From NCBI GenBank assembly GCA_964599655.1, contig CAZRGV010000054.1:1-37349 (forward strand): a DNA stretch of 37,349 bases, given 5' to 3'. A program made the translations under genes and the position numbers. Each line of letters begins with the position of its first letter. The first letter of the stretch is position 1. A model generated the notes under the pieces. The model was not told the origin of the DNA. It saw nothing but the letters and a program-made list of their open reading frames with translations, and made no database searches. Positions 1-7,603 of this stretch are shown piece by piece. The stretch comes from CAZRGV01 sp964599655. Lineage in GTDB: Bacteria; Planctomycetota; Planctomycetia; Isosphaerales; Isosphaeraceae.

Positions 1-227
1 TGTGACATGCCCGAAAGCAGATCACGCCGGCCTGTGTGTTGAGTACGTCGATGACAGCCCGAAGGTTCGCGAATCGCGAAGCCGACTAGGGCGAGTTCGT
101 CCGTGCTCGAAGCGGCCGGTGCCTGCCACAACCTCAACGGAGGAGACGTCGTGATCACCGGCGACGAGGGTTATCATACCGTCGGATCGCCCGAGGTCAA
201 CACCCTGCTGGCGATTTCTCGCAAGCA
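1..227. other. Left edge, no convincing gene
   Basis: Downstream of the minus-strand SGNH gene. Short open frames exist on both strands, including a plus-strand one from 103 with fairly GC-rich third codon positions, but none has a ribosome binding site or a recognisable domain. No clear terminator hairpin is visible. Confidence 0.4.
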
Positions 228-1640
228 TCACGGAACGCCTCGTTTTGTCCGAGCGACTCGCTCTCTCCTGCCAGCAAGGCTAGGCCGGAGGGCCTTGCAA
301 ACGAGGCGAGCGACTTCGCGCGCACCAGCCTCGGTGAAGTGGCAGTCGTCGTAAAAGAACGATTCGTTCCCGTTCATCGAGGTCAACTCGACGCAGGCGA
401 CGCCACGTTCCTTGCAGGTCTGCCGAAGCGCGGCGTTGAACCGGTCCATGCCGTCTCGGAGCGCCTCCACGGAAAGGTACGCGCCGTTCTCTCGCTCGCC
501 AAACCAGAGGATCGCGCGCCCTCGCTCCGAGAGGTTTCGATCCCAGAGAACCGGCTGCGTGAGGAAGATCGGCCGGACGTTCCGGGCACGGCAAAGGTCG
601 ATCATCATGCCGACTCGCTCGCGATACTCACGGATACGCTCTGTCTGGTCGGGCAATTCCTGGAGCACCGGCGCGGTTTGTCGCTTGAGTCTCCGTTCCC
701 TGTAGGAATCTCCCTTCGTATCCTCTCGCGAAATCTCCTGGGTCCTCATTCCCTGCAAGGCCGTTCGAGCCAGCTCGACCAGTCGAGAACGTCGCCAGAG
801 GGGCTGGAGATGGCTTCGCTCCCAGTGCCAACGCATGTGGAAGTCGTTGACGCCGATGAGGAAAACGGCGGCATCAACCTGGTTGATTAGATTCGATTGA
901 GAGAGGAATTGGAGGTGCTGGATGGTGGAGTATCCGCTGATCCCAGCGTTGCCCACCCAGTAGTCGTGCTCTCCTGGTGCCCGACCCTCATTCAGCGCTT
1001 GCTCCAGCAGGCTCGGCCAGGTCTCGCGATCGTCGAGGTAGTGGCATTCGGTGGTGCTGCCACCGACACAGAGGATTCGGTTGGCCGACGCTCTTGGAGG
1101 CCATTCGGTCCCGCGAACGCCCTGGGAATTGACGGTGAACCGCGATGGTCCCTCGACACCCGGAAAGGCCGGGGAGGGCTCGCCTGACCGCAGGTCGAGC
1201 ACGACGAACGTGCCCGGCCTCCAGAGGTGAAACGGAGGAACCATCCGTGCCAGCCAGATCGCCGCGCCCAGCTCGGCGACCATCCAGGCTGCCAGGCTCG
1301 AAACGACGATCGCCACGCAAGGAGCCCAGTTGCGACCCAACCATGCCCGTCCCTTCGGAACGAGAGGCAGCGCGACGATCAGCACAAACATCATCCCGAC
1401 CAGGCTGATCACGGCCCGGTCGAGCCGCGATCGCGGATCCCAGCCGCGAAACAGGGCCACCGCCGAGTCGATCAGAATCAGGCTGGGAACCACCGCGAAT
1501 GCGATGGCCGCAACGAGCCAGCGTGGCGTGCCGGGTCTAGACCGCGAGCCGGGCGATTGCTGGGCTCGATCCGGTTCGTGGGTCGAAATCGAAAGAGCCT
1601 GCCCATCGTCAGACGATCGAGCTTTCTCTTGGAACTCCAT
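228..1640 (-). CDS. Membrane-anchored SGNH/GDSL-family hydrolase
   Basis: A 470-residue protein. After a short polar cytoplasmic stretch it has three hydrophobic helices (about residues 45-65, 75-100 and 105-135), then an extracytoplasmic SGNH domain. The SGNH blocks are intact: VGGSTTEC carries the nucleophilic Ser, GISGYST gives the block II Gly, IGVNDFH the block III Asn, and DDCHFTEAG the Asp-x-x-His pair. The family contains esterases, lipases and carbohydrate acetyl-esterases; membrane forms often act on cell-surface polysaccharide, but the substrate cannot be read here. The ATG at 1640 is chosen because an AAGGCGG-like site lies just upstream. The open frame continues to 1925, but that extension is low-complexity and has no domain. 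It stands alone, divergent from trpC. Confidence 0.8.
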   Translation of the reverse strand: MEFQEKARSSDDGQALSISTHEPDRAQQSPGSRSRPGTPRWLVAAIAFAVVPSLILIDSAVALFRGWDPRSRLDRAVISLVGMMFVLIVALPLVPKGRAWLGRNWAPCVAIVVSSLAAWMVAELGAAIWLARMVPPFHLWRPGTFVVLDLRSGEPSPAFPGVEGPSRFTVNSQGVRGTEWPPRASANRILCVGGSTTECHYLDDRETWPSLLEQALNEGRAPGEHDYWVGNAGISGYSTIQHLQFLSQSNLINQVDAAVFLIGVNDFHMRWHWERSHLQPLWRRSRLVELARTALQGMRTQEISREDTKGDSYRERRLKRQTAPVLQELPDQTERIREYRERVGMMIDLCRARNVRPIFLTQPVLWDRNLSERGRAILWFGERENGAYLSVEALRDGMDRFNAALRQTCKERGVACVELTSMNGNESFFYDDCHFTEAGAREVARLVCKALRPSLAGRRERVARTKRGVP

Positions 1641-2186
1641 CGTTACCGCCTTGAACCCAGGTCCATCCTCACACGCCGCCGATCTGTTTCTCGCATCCAG
1701 AGATCGTCTCGCGCAACCACCATTCGAACAACCATAAAACGCCGCCCGCCATGATCTGGCTGCCAACGAAGTCGTGTGATACGAGTAAGTGACACTTAAA
1801 CCTAAGAAGTTTGCGTCCATTCTCAACGCGCACGAACCCGCCAAGGTCCTCTCTTCGCCCTCCGCTTCAGAGCCTCGTTCGGCCTCCGTAGGAACCGGCG
1901 CGAACGAAGCCAACGCGTTTTTCACGCAATTCTCACCGCGGAATGGCGTTGCGTCGAATCTCTCGGCGCGCGAGACGGAACACGCTCCCGTCCGATTCCG
2001 ATCGTCGCGGCCGATAGTGGCGGATCGAGCGGGCCCATTCCTTGGATCTTGAGTCTGGAAGGCTCAGGAGAATCGCGAAACCGAATTCGTTCAGAGTAGC
2101 CCCCGACCCGCGATCGAGCGGATTGTCTGTTCGGGCATGCCGCGATAGCATCAGATCCAGACTTCGAGGACCGTGCAGAGGCAGCG
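1641..2186. other. 546-nt divergent intergenic region
   Basis: Lies between the divergently transcribed SGNH hydrolase and trpC, so it should hold both promoters. A lower-GC patch around 1775-1810 is the best place to look. I see no consensus -35/-10 pair, no attenuator-like leader with Trp codons before trpC, and no convincing gene. Confidence 0.5.
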
Positions 2187-2981
2187 ATGGCGACCATTCT
2201 CGACGAGATCGTGGAGTCAAAGAAGCGCGAGGTCGAGGCCGCGCGTCGGCGGATGCCGCTGGAGGAGCTTGAGGCCCAGGCGGCGGAGGCCCCTCCGGTC
2301 CGGAACTTCCGCCAGGCCCTCGCCGGTCCCGGACCGATCCGGATGATCGCCGAGGTCAAGAAGGCCAGCCCCTCGGCCGGCGTGATCCGCGCCGATTTCG
2401 ACCCGATCGCCATCGCCCGAAGCTACCAGGCCCATGGCGCCTCTTGCCTCAGCGTGCTGACGGACGTCCCCTACTTTCAGGGGCATCTCTCCTACCTGGC
2501 ACGTATCCGGGCGTCGGTCGTCATCCCTTTGCTCCGCAAGGACTTCCTGATCGACGAATACCAGGTGGTTGAAGCTCGGATGGCCGGGGCCGACGCCATC
2601 TTGCTGATCGCCGAGATTCTCGACAACCGGCAACTCGTCACACTCCAGAACCGGGCCCGAGACCTCGGAATGTCCACTCTGGTCGAGTTCCACGACCCGG
2701 CCAACCTCCCTCGCGTCCTGGCCTCCGGCGCGGATCTGGTCGGCATCAACAATCGGGACCTGCACCGCTTCGTCACCGACCTCGAGCAGACCCTCCGGCT
2801 CCGAGACCAGATCCCCGCCGACGTCGTACTCGTCAGCGAGAGCGGCATCCGCAACCGCCAGGACGTCGAGCGACTCGAAGCCGCCGGCGTTTCGGCCATC
2901 CTCGTCGGCGAAACTCTGATGCGAGCCCCCGACATCGGCCAGGCCGTTGAGGAACTGCTCGGCCTCCGTCCACTCGCCTGA
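2187..2981 (+). CDS. trpC: Indole-3-glycerol phosphate synthase
   Basis: A 264-residue (beta/alpha)8 enzyme of normal family length. It converts 1-(2-carboxyphenylamino)-1-deoxyribulose 5-phosphate to indole-3-glycerol phosphate in cytoplasmic tryptophan synthesis. Family signatures are all present: AEVKKASPS near residues 55-63 (substrate-binding and catalytic Lys and Glu), PLLRKDFLID near 114-123 (catalytic Lys), GINNRDL near 186-192, SESGI near 217-221 and the phosphate-binding VGETLM near 240-245. The ATG at 2187 follows a GAGG site. No other trp gene is adjacent, so the pathway genes are dispersed here. No fusion to PRAI (TrpF) is present. Confidence 0.97.
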   Translation: MATILDEIVESKKREVEAARRRMPLEELEAQAAEAPPVRNFRQALAGPGPIRMIAEVKKASPSAGVIRADFDPIAIARSYQAHGASCLSVLTDVPYFQGHLSYLARIRASVVIPLLRKDFLIDEYQVVEARMAGADAILLIAEILDNRQLVTLQNRARDLGMSTLVEFHDPANLPRVLASGADLVGINNRDLHRFVTDLEQTLRLRDQIPADVVLVSESGIRNRQDVERLEAAGVSAILVGETLMRAPDIGQAVEELLGLRPLA

Positions 2982-3035
2982 AGCGGCGCGAGAACGAGCA
3001 AGGAACCGCGACTGACGGAAAACCCCCTAAGACGA

Positions 3036-3064
3036 TCGATTCTTAACATTAAATAATGAATCGA
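3036..3064. terminator. AT-rich inverted repeat between convergent genes
   Basis: A perfect 7-bp stem TCGATTC / GAATCGA encloses a 15-nt AT-rich loop, just before the stop of the minus-strand LAB_N gene and downstream of trpC. Its place between convergent genes suits a bidirectional terminator, but the stem is weak and has no clear T-tract. Confidence 0.3.
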
Positions 3065-3065
3065 C

Positions 3066-3446
3066 TCAAGCTGCCTCGCTGGCGGTGCGGGAATGGCTTC
3101 GAGCCTCAAGGTGGTGAGGCTTCGGAATCGTCGAGGCAGACGCGGCGGATACCCGGGCGAGTCCCTGTCGTTTGGCCGCTCGCTGCTTCGCCTTGGCGAC
3201 CAGCATGAGATTCCTCGAGTAGATGAAAAGCCCCATGCTCTGCCCGACGGTGAAAACCGGGTCGGCCCGGTGGATGGCGTAGGAGAGGGTGATCAGGCCA
3301 CCGATGAGGCTCAGCCACCAGAAGGCGACCGGCACGTAGGACTCTCGCTTCTTCTCCGAGGCCAGCCACTGCACCAGGAAACGGGCCGTGAACACCCCCT
3401 GGCCCAGGAAGCCGACGGCCACCCAGAGGGTCTCGAGTCTCGTCAT
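3066..3446 (-). CDS. LAB_N domain membrane protein
   Basis: A 126-residue integral membrane protein with three hydrophobic helices (about residues 7-28, 40-60 and 70-88) and a basic, disordered tail. ARFLVQWLASEKKRESYVP, then FWWLSLIGG and a YAIHRADPVFTVGQ stretch, match the lipid-A-disaccharide synthase N-terminal domain, which also occurs as a stand-alone small protein without LpxB. The exact role of the stand-alone form is not established; it usually sits beside membrane-lipid or glycan glycosyltransferases. The start codon is 5 nt past the stop of the upstream glycosyltransferase, with an AGGAGGT site overlapping that stop, so the two genes are translationally linked. It probably helps the glycosyltransferase act on a lipid carrier (inference). 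Confidence 0.9.
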   Translation of the reverse strand: MTRLETLWVAVGFLGQGVFTARFLVQWLASEKKRESYVPVAFWWLSLIGGLITLSYAIHRADPVFTVGQSMGLFIYSRNLMLVAKAKQRAAKRQGLARVSAASASTIPKPHHLEARSHSRTASEAA

Positions 3447-3450
3447 CGGC

Positions 3451-4332
3451 TTAGACCTCCTGCTCGGCGACGAGTCGGTTGGGGGTGCTGTGTGGCTCAG
3501 GCAAACCCGCCGAGTCGGGCAGCGTCGCGAGCTCGAAAGTAACCGGCCGCCGCATCAGCCAGGCGACCCCGAAGAGGTCGACGATCACCCGCACGGAACG
3601 ATTCCAGATGTTGTAATGCGACTTTCCATGCGGTCTCGGCCGGTGCTGGACCGGCACCTGAACGATCCGGCAGCCTTCCCGAATCAGGAGCGGGCCGAAG
3701 AACCGATGGGCACCCCGGAACATGGGCAACCGCAGGGCCACCTCCCTGCGGAAGATCCGGACCGAGCAGCCGGTATCGCGGATCGACTGCCCCAGCACGG
3801 CGTTGCGGATCCGGTTGGCCCATCGACTGATAACCCGCTTCGTCCAGACGTCCTCGCGCTTGGTTCGCCAGCCGAGAGCGGCATCGTGCCCCGGCAAGGC
3901 ATCCCAGAGCTTGGCCAGGTCGGCCGGATCGTTCTGGAGGTCGGCGTCGAGCATTCCCAGCCACTCGCCCCGAGCGACTCGGAAGCCGGCGACCGTCGCG
4001 GCTGTCTGGCCAACGTTGGCCACGAGCCGAATCGGCCGAAGCTCCGGATACGATGCCGCCAGCCGGTCGAGCACTTCCGTCGTCTCGTCGGTCGATCCGT
4101 CGTCGACGACCACGAGTTCAAAGCCGTGAAGCCTGTTGGGAGCCTCGTTCTCTCCCCTGGCCACGAGCGGGCGAAGAGCCGCGATGGCCTCATTGACCAG
4201 TTGCGGCAGGCTCGCCGCTTCATTCTTCGCCGGAACGACGACCGAGAGGACGCCCTTGACCGACGAGGTGGAAACCGCCAATCCACCCACCGAGCTCCGC
4301 TGGTGGGCTAAGTCGCGCCGATAGGACGCCAT
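3451..4332 (-). CDS. Family 2 glycosyltransferase (DPM1/polyprenyl-type)
   Basis: A 293-residue GT-A fold enzyme. VLSVVVPAKNEA at about 28-39 starts the nucleotide-binding fold, VVDDGSTDET is at about 75-84, and the metal-binding DAD in MLDADLQNDP is at about 129-131. The overall pattern, with GQTAATVAGF and TGCSVRIFRR, is that of DPM1-like enzymes that move a sugar from an activated donor to a polyprenyl phosphate or lipid at the cytoplasmic face. It lacks the two strong C-terminal helices of GtrB/ArnC forms, with only one weakly hydrophobic stretch (VIVDLFGVAWLM). The ATG at 4332 is preceded by a strong AAGGAGG. First gene of an operon with the LAB_N protein, which may supply the missing membrane anchor. 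Confidence 0.93.
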   Translation of the reverse strand: MASYRRDLAHQRSSVGGLAVSTSSVKGVLSVVVPAKNEAASLPQLVNEAIAALRPLVARGENEAPNRLHGFELVVVDDGSTDETTEVLDRLAASYPELRPIRLVANVGQTAATVAGFRVARGEWLGMLDADLQNDPADLAKLWDALPGHDAALGWRTKREDVWTKRVISRWANRIRNAVLGQSIRDTGCSVRIFRREVALRLPMFRGAHRFFGPLLIREGCRIVQVPVQHRPRPHGKSHYNIWNRSVRVIVDLFGVAWLMRRPVTFELATLPDSAGLPEPHSTPNRLVAEQEV

Positions 4333-4570
4333 AGCCCCGGCCTCCTTGCCTTGACGTCTGATGCCGAATCGATCGCGGGCTCGTCCTGAACCCGCGCGGT
4401 ATTCTGTCCCGGAATGCCCTGGACGTCTAGACGAATCATCATGATCGACATGAGATTCGGCGATTCAGCCTCACGATGAGATCGTTTCGCCTGGACACCT
4501 TGGAACCACCTCGGTAACCTCCAGCCCTTGCCACCTCGACCCGGCCGCCGCGGACAAGGATGTTCCGGCC

Positions 4571-5896
4571 ATGATGACCACGCTGACCGCCTCGACGACC
4601 TCTTCGGTCCACCGTCTGAGCATCGCGGCATTGCGCCCAAGCCCCTTCAGTCTTAGCATTTACGGCGAGCCCTCGGACGAGTCCGACAACCTGCTGGAGA
4701 GCATTCGTTCCCAGGGGATCCTCGTCCCCCTCGTTGTCGTGCCCGACTCGGACGGCTGGGAAGTTATTTCCGGACACCGTCGGCTTGCCTGTGCCCGCCA
4801 ACTCGGATGGCTCGACGTCCCCTGCCAACTGCGATCGATCCCGCGTGGTCTGGCGCGGCAGCAGGCCGTCCTCGAGTATAACCGCCAGAGACGCAAGACT
4901 TTCAGTCAATTGATGCGGGAAGCCGACGCGCTCGAGTCCATCTACGCGACCCAGGCCCGCCACCGCCAGCAGGCAAACCTTCGACAGAATACGCCCGATT
5001 CCCTCGATCGTCGGAATTCCGACAATCGGACCGGTCGCACCGACGCAACCATTGCCCGAGAACTGGGGCTGGGAGGCAAAGACCTCTACCGACAGGCCCG
5101 CGCCGTCTGGCAGGCCGCCCTCTCCGGCGACATCCGAGCCCGAAATAACGTCGACCTGCTTGATGCTGGTGCCAAGACCATCCATGCCTCCTACAAAGAC
5201 TTGCGGCGGCGAAACCGCTTCACCAGCGGCTTCCGGCCAACGCCTTACGACGTCTGGAACTTTCGCCACGACCGCGCCTTCGGAATCCCACATCCAGGAT
5301 CGATTCCGCCGGCGATCATTGCACATACCCTGCACTACTACACGGCGCCCGATGACCTCGTCGTCGACCCCATGGCGGGCGGAGGGACGACGCTGGACGT
5401 CTGCCAATCCATGGGACGCCGGTGCCTCGCGTATGATATCTATCCTGTACGCCCAGATATCCAGAAACACGACGTAAGATTCGGCTTTACGCTAGAATCT
5501 GGCGGATGCGATCTCGTCTTTTGCGACCCACCCTATCACACGATGCTCGCGGGTCACTACCACGAGCCTGGTGTCGCGGAGTCCCCCCTGGCTGTCTGGA
5601 TTGCATTCTTGCAAAAGCTGGCCCGCGACGCCTTCGCAACGCTCCGGCCAGGTGGCTTCATCGCCCTCTTGCTGGCCAATCAGACCGAGAAAGACTTGCC
5701 GGCCGGATTCGGCTACCTCGATCACGCCTTCCATGGCTATGACGCTCTGCGAGGGGCCGGCTTCTTGCCCGAACGACGCATTAGCTGCCCGATGGACGGC
5801 CACTACCTCCCACAGCATGTCCGCCGGGCCCGTGCCGAGGGTCGCATGCTGGGTCAAGTCCGCGACCTGCTTGTCATGCGTAAACCGAAGGCATAA
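4571..5896 (+). CDS. ParB-like nuclease domain fused to DNA methyltransferase
   Basis: A 441-residue fusion. Residues about 14-110 form a ParB/Srx-type domain with the ISGHRRLACARQLGW box at 66-80. The middle (110-220) is basic and helical. Residues about 225-441 form an S-adenosylmethionine-dependent amino-methyltransferase with VVDPMAGGGTT (SAM-binding motif I, 264-274) and CDPPYH (catalytic motif IV, 318-323), so it should methylate N6 of adenine or N4 of cytosine. Such fusions occur mainly in prophages, plasmids and integrative elements. No restriction endonuclease is next to it, so this looks like an orphan modification enzyme whose ParB part may guide it to DNA. The ATGATG start has AAGGATG upstream. 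It converges on the HTH gene with only 7 nt between the stops. Confidence 0.9.
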   Translation: MMTTLTASTTSSVHRLSIAALRPSPFSLSIYGEPSDESDNLLESIRSQGILVPLVVVPDSDGWEVISGHRRLACARQLGWLDVPCQLRSIPRGLARQQAVLEYNRQRRKTFSQLMREADALESIYATQARHRQQANLRQNTPDSLDRRNSDNRTGRTDATIARELGLGGKDLYRQARAVWQAALSGDIRARNNVDLLDAGAKTIHASYKDLRRRNRFTSGFRPTPYDVWNFRHDRAFGIPHPGSIPPAIIAHTLHYYTAPDDLVVDPMAGGGTTLDVCQSMGRRCLAYDIYPVRPDIQKHDVRFGFTLESGGCDLVFCDPPYHTMLAGHYHEPGVAESPLAVWIAFLQKLARDAFATLRPGGFIALLLANQTEKDLPAGFGYLDHAFHGYDALRGAGFLPERRISCPMDGHYLPQHVRRARAEGRMLGQVRDLLVMRKPKA

Positions 5897-5903
5897 AACG
5901 GGT

Positions 5904-6929
5904 TCAGTCGATTGCCTCGCCACCAGCCAGTTCGTAGACCCTGGCGCGAACAAACGGGTTGGACAGCGTGGGATTGCGCCGCACGATCGGACCGGGAAGA
6001 GATGCAACCGCCTTGCTGATCAGCTCTTGAAGCTCACCAGGGCGAAGCCGCTCTAGGACGAGCTGGATGGCCGCTTCCTCTTCCGCGATCGCCGCCTCTT
6101 GACGCATTTTTTCTTGTCGCACCGCGATCGACTGCAATCGCTCTTCGAGTTCTCGGCGTCTTGTCTCAAGTCGGTTTGCAACCTGGGGAAGCAACTCGTA
6201 CCCATCCTCGATCCCGGCGCGAATATACCCCGGCCCGTTTTGAAGTTTGCCCTGACTCTGTAGGTACAACGCATTCAGGAGAACCTTGGCCACCGCTTCC
6301 GGATCTTTCTGCTTCGCAAGCCGTTCCGCCAGTTGCCGCGGAATTCCCTGATTGGTGAGAAGCTCTTGAAGATCAACCGCAACAAGCAATCGGCCGTCCG
6401 CAGTGAGCCGAAAGGGTGTTCCCGGTATCGCGATGCTCGTGTTGTCTTCTCTCGTTCTTGAATCTCGTTTGGGCCCACCCTCGCGGCCTGCTGGGCCGAA
6501 GAACTGGGCCAAGACCTCGAAAGAATCTGGAACACCCGAAGACGTCGGTTCTAAAGAATCTGGAACACCCGATAGGGGGTCTTCTAAAAAATCTGGACCG
6601 GTGGTTATCGGATTCTTGTCCCCCTTGGCCTTCTTCGGGCCTCGCCGATCCGGCGCCTGGCGAATGATCCGATAGGCGGTCGATTTCCCAGGGGCCTTGC
6701 TGGTCGCCAGCACTCCCGCCCGGGTCAGATCGGAGATGGCCGTGAGAACGGTTTGCCGGCTCAAACCCGCCTGGCGGGCGATCGTTCGGATGCTTGGATA
6801 GGCCCAGCCCGTGCCGAAGTCGGAATACAGGCCGATGACCAGGTAGACTTTCAGCGCCGATCCACCCAGGGTCTTGAAAGACTCCGAGCGGATGAGGTCA
6901 TGATCGACGCGGAAGAAGAATGCATCCAT
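5904..6929 (-). CDS. Winged-helix protein, replication-initiator-like
   Basis: A 341-residue protein. Residues about 12-90 form a winged helix, with ALKVYLVIGLY leading into SIRTIARQAGLSRQTVLTAI as helix-turn-helix, similar to HTH_36/RepA-type domains of plasmid and phage replication or regulatory proteins. A linker at 112-144 carries three 11-residue repeats (PDFLEDPLSGV and relatives). The C-terminal half includes a charged coiled coil at about 245-295. The N-terminal domain is clearly related to the small protein encoded just upstream (shared KVYLV core), so the two are paralogues. It is probably DNA-binding; whether it initiates replication or regulates transcription cannot be told. A GGAGGG lies upstream of the ATG, at rather long spacing. 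Confidence 0.78.
   Translation of the reverse strand: MDAFFFRVDHDLIRSESFKTLGGSALKVYLVIGLYSDFGTGWAYPSIRTIARQAGLSRQTVLTAISDLTRAGVLATSKAPGKSTAYRIIRQAPDRRGPKKAKGDKNPITTGPDFLEDPLSGVPDSLEPTSSGVPDSFEVLAQFFGPAGREGGPKRDSRTREDNTSIAIPGTPFRLTADGRLLVAVDLQELLTNQGIPRQLAERLAKQKDPEAVAKVLLNALYLQSQGKLQNGPGYIRAGIEDGYELLPQVANRLETRRRELEERLQSIAVRQEKMRQEAAIAEEEAAIQLVLERLRPGELQELISKAVASLPGPIVRRNPTLSNPFVRARVYELAGGEAID
6520..6597. repeat. 33-bp tandem repeat inside the winged-helix gene
   Basis: The 20-mer AAAGAATCTGGAACACCCGA occurs exactly at 6520-6539 and 6553-6572, and a degenerate copy starts at 6586, so the period is 33 bp. It encodes 11-residue repeats with a (G)VPDS(L/F)E core in the linker between the DNA-binding domain and the coiled-coil part. 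Confidence 0.85.
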
Positions 6930-6980
6930 GGCCTGCGGACGCCCTCCCTGGAACGTGCGTCTCGGTGATAGGACGGGGCG

Positions 6981-7295
6981 TCAGGCGGACAGACCCTTCG
7001 CGGGCGGATCGGACACGTAGTAGGTCTTCACCTTGCCTCGCTCGTGAGTCGTCGAAACGACGAGTCCAAGGGCTTCCAGCCGCGCCAGGCTGTCAATCAC
7101 GGTGGGGCACGATAACCGGGTGCGATCCATCAACTGCTTCAGGCTGAGGCTCACGCTCTGATCGGGTTTCCCCCCGCACGCCTGAACCATCACGAGGTAC
7201 ACCTTGATCGCCTCGCCCCGAATCCGAGCCAGGTATCCCCGATCAAACAGGACGCTTTTCAGCCAGTCGGTCTGAACGGGCATGGTGACGGGCAC
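6981..7295 (-). CDS. Small winged-helix DNA-binding protein
   Basis: About 104 residues, essentially one winged-helix domain: GEAIKVYLVMVQACGG, then LSLKQLMDRTRLSCPTVIDS as the helix-turn-helix, then a wing (LGLVVSTTHERGKVKTYYV). It resembles the N-terminal domain of the next gene downstream, from which it is separated by 51 nt on the same strand. The start is set at GTG 7295 because a GGAGG lies about 9 nt upstream; TTG 7301 and ATG 7283 are alternatives. Likely a repressor or replication accessory factor of the same small element as the ParB-methyltransferase (inference). Confidence 0.7.
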   Translation of the reverse strand: MPVTMPVQTDWLKSVLFDRGYLARIRGEAIKVYLVMVQACGGKPDQSVSLSLKQLMDRTRLSCPTVIDSLARLEALGLVVSTTHERGKVKTYYVSDPPAKGLSA

Positions 7296-7551
7296 GCTCA
7301 ACCCCCTCCCTCAGGTCGGGAACGGCAGCCACTCGTCGGCGGTTCAAGGAAGCCAGCCTGATCGTCCCAACAGACCGCGTCTCGGCCTCGGCCTTGTTCT
7401 CTCTTTTGACAAGACCACCCAATCCCTGCACGTTCTCTATCGTCTCATTTCGGCGATTCGCCACAGGAAAACCGCGAGGTTTCGGCGCACGCGTTCCGCT
7501 CTTTGTCGAGGCCGACCGTTTTCCTGGAATGTTTCTTTGAGTGCGGACACC

Positions 7552-7557
7552 TATAAT
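7552..7557 (+). promoter_or_regulatory. Candidate -10 box for the sulfatase-fold gene
   Basis: A perfect TATAAT in otherwise GC-rich DNA, 47 nt before the preferred GTG start at 7604. No good -35 is seen at 16-18 nt spacing, which lowers confidence. If real, it rules out the in-frame ATG at 7556, which overlaps the box. The rest of 7302-7603 shows no gene on either strand. Confidence 0.35.
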
Positions 7558-7603
7558 GTTCAGGCAGCAGGAGAGAGACATTCCTCGGCGAGCGGGAGAC
7601 ATC

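Noticed and set aside
103..354. 83-codon plus-strand frame at the left edge
   Set aside because: GC-rich third positions at first, but it overlaps the end of the SGNH gene and has no domain or ribosome binding site. It could be a fragment of something outside the window, which I cannot show.
1641..1925. N-terminal extension of the SGNH hydrolase
   Set aside because: 95 extra residues with no domain; the ATG at 1640 has a better ribosome binding site and the extension would use most of the divergent promoter region.
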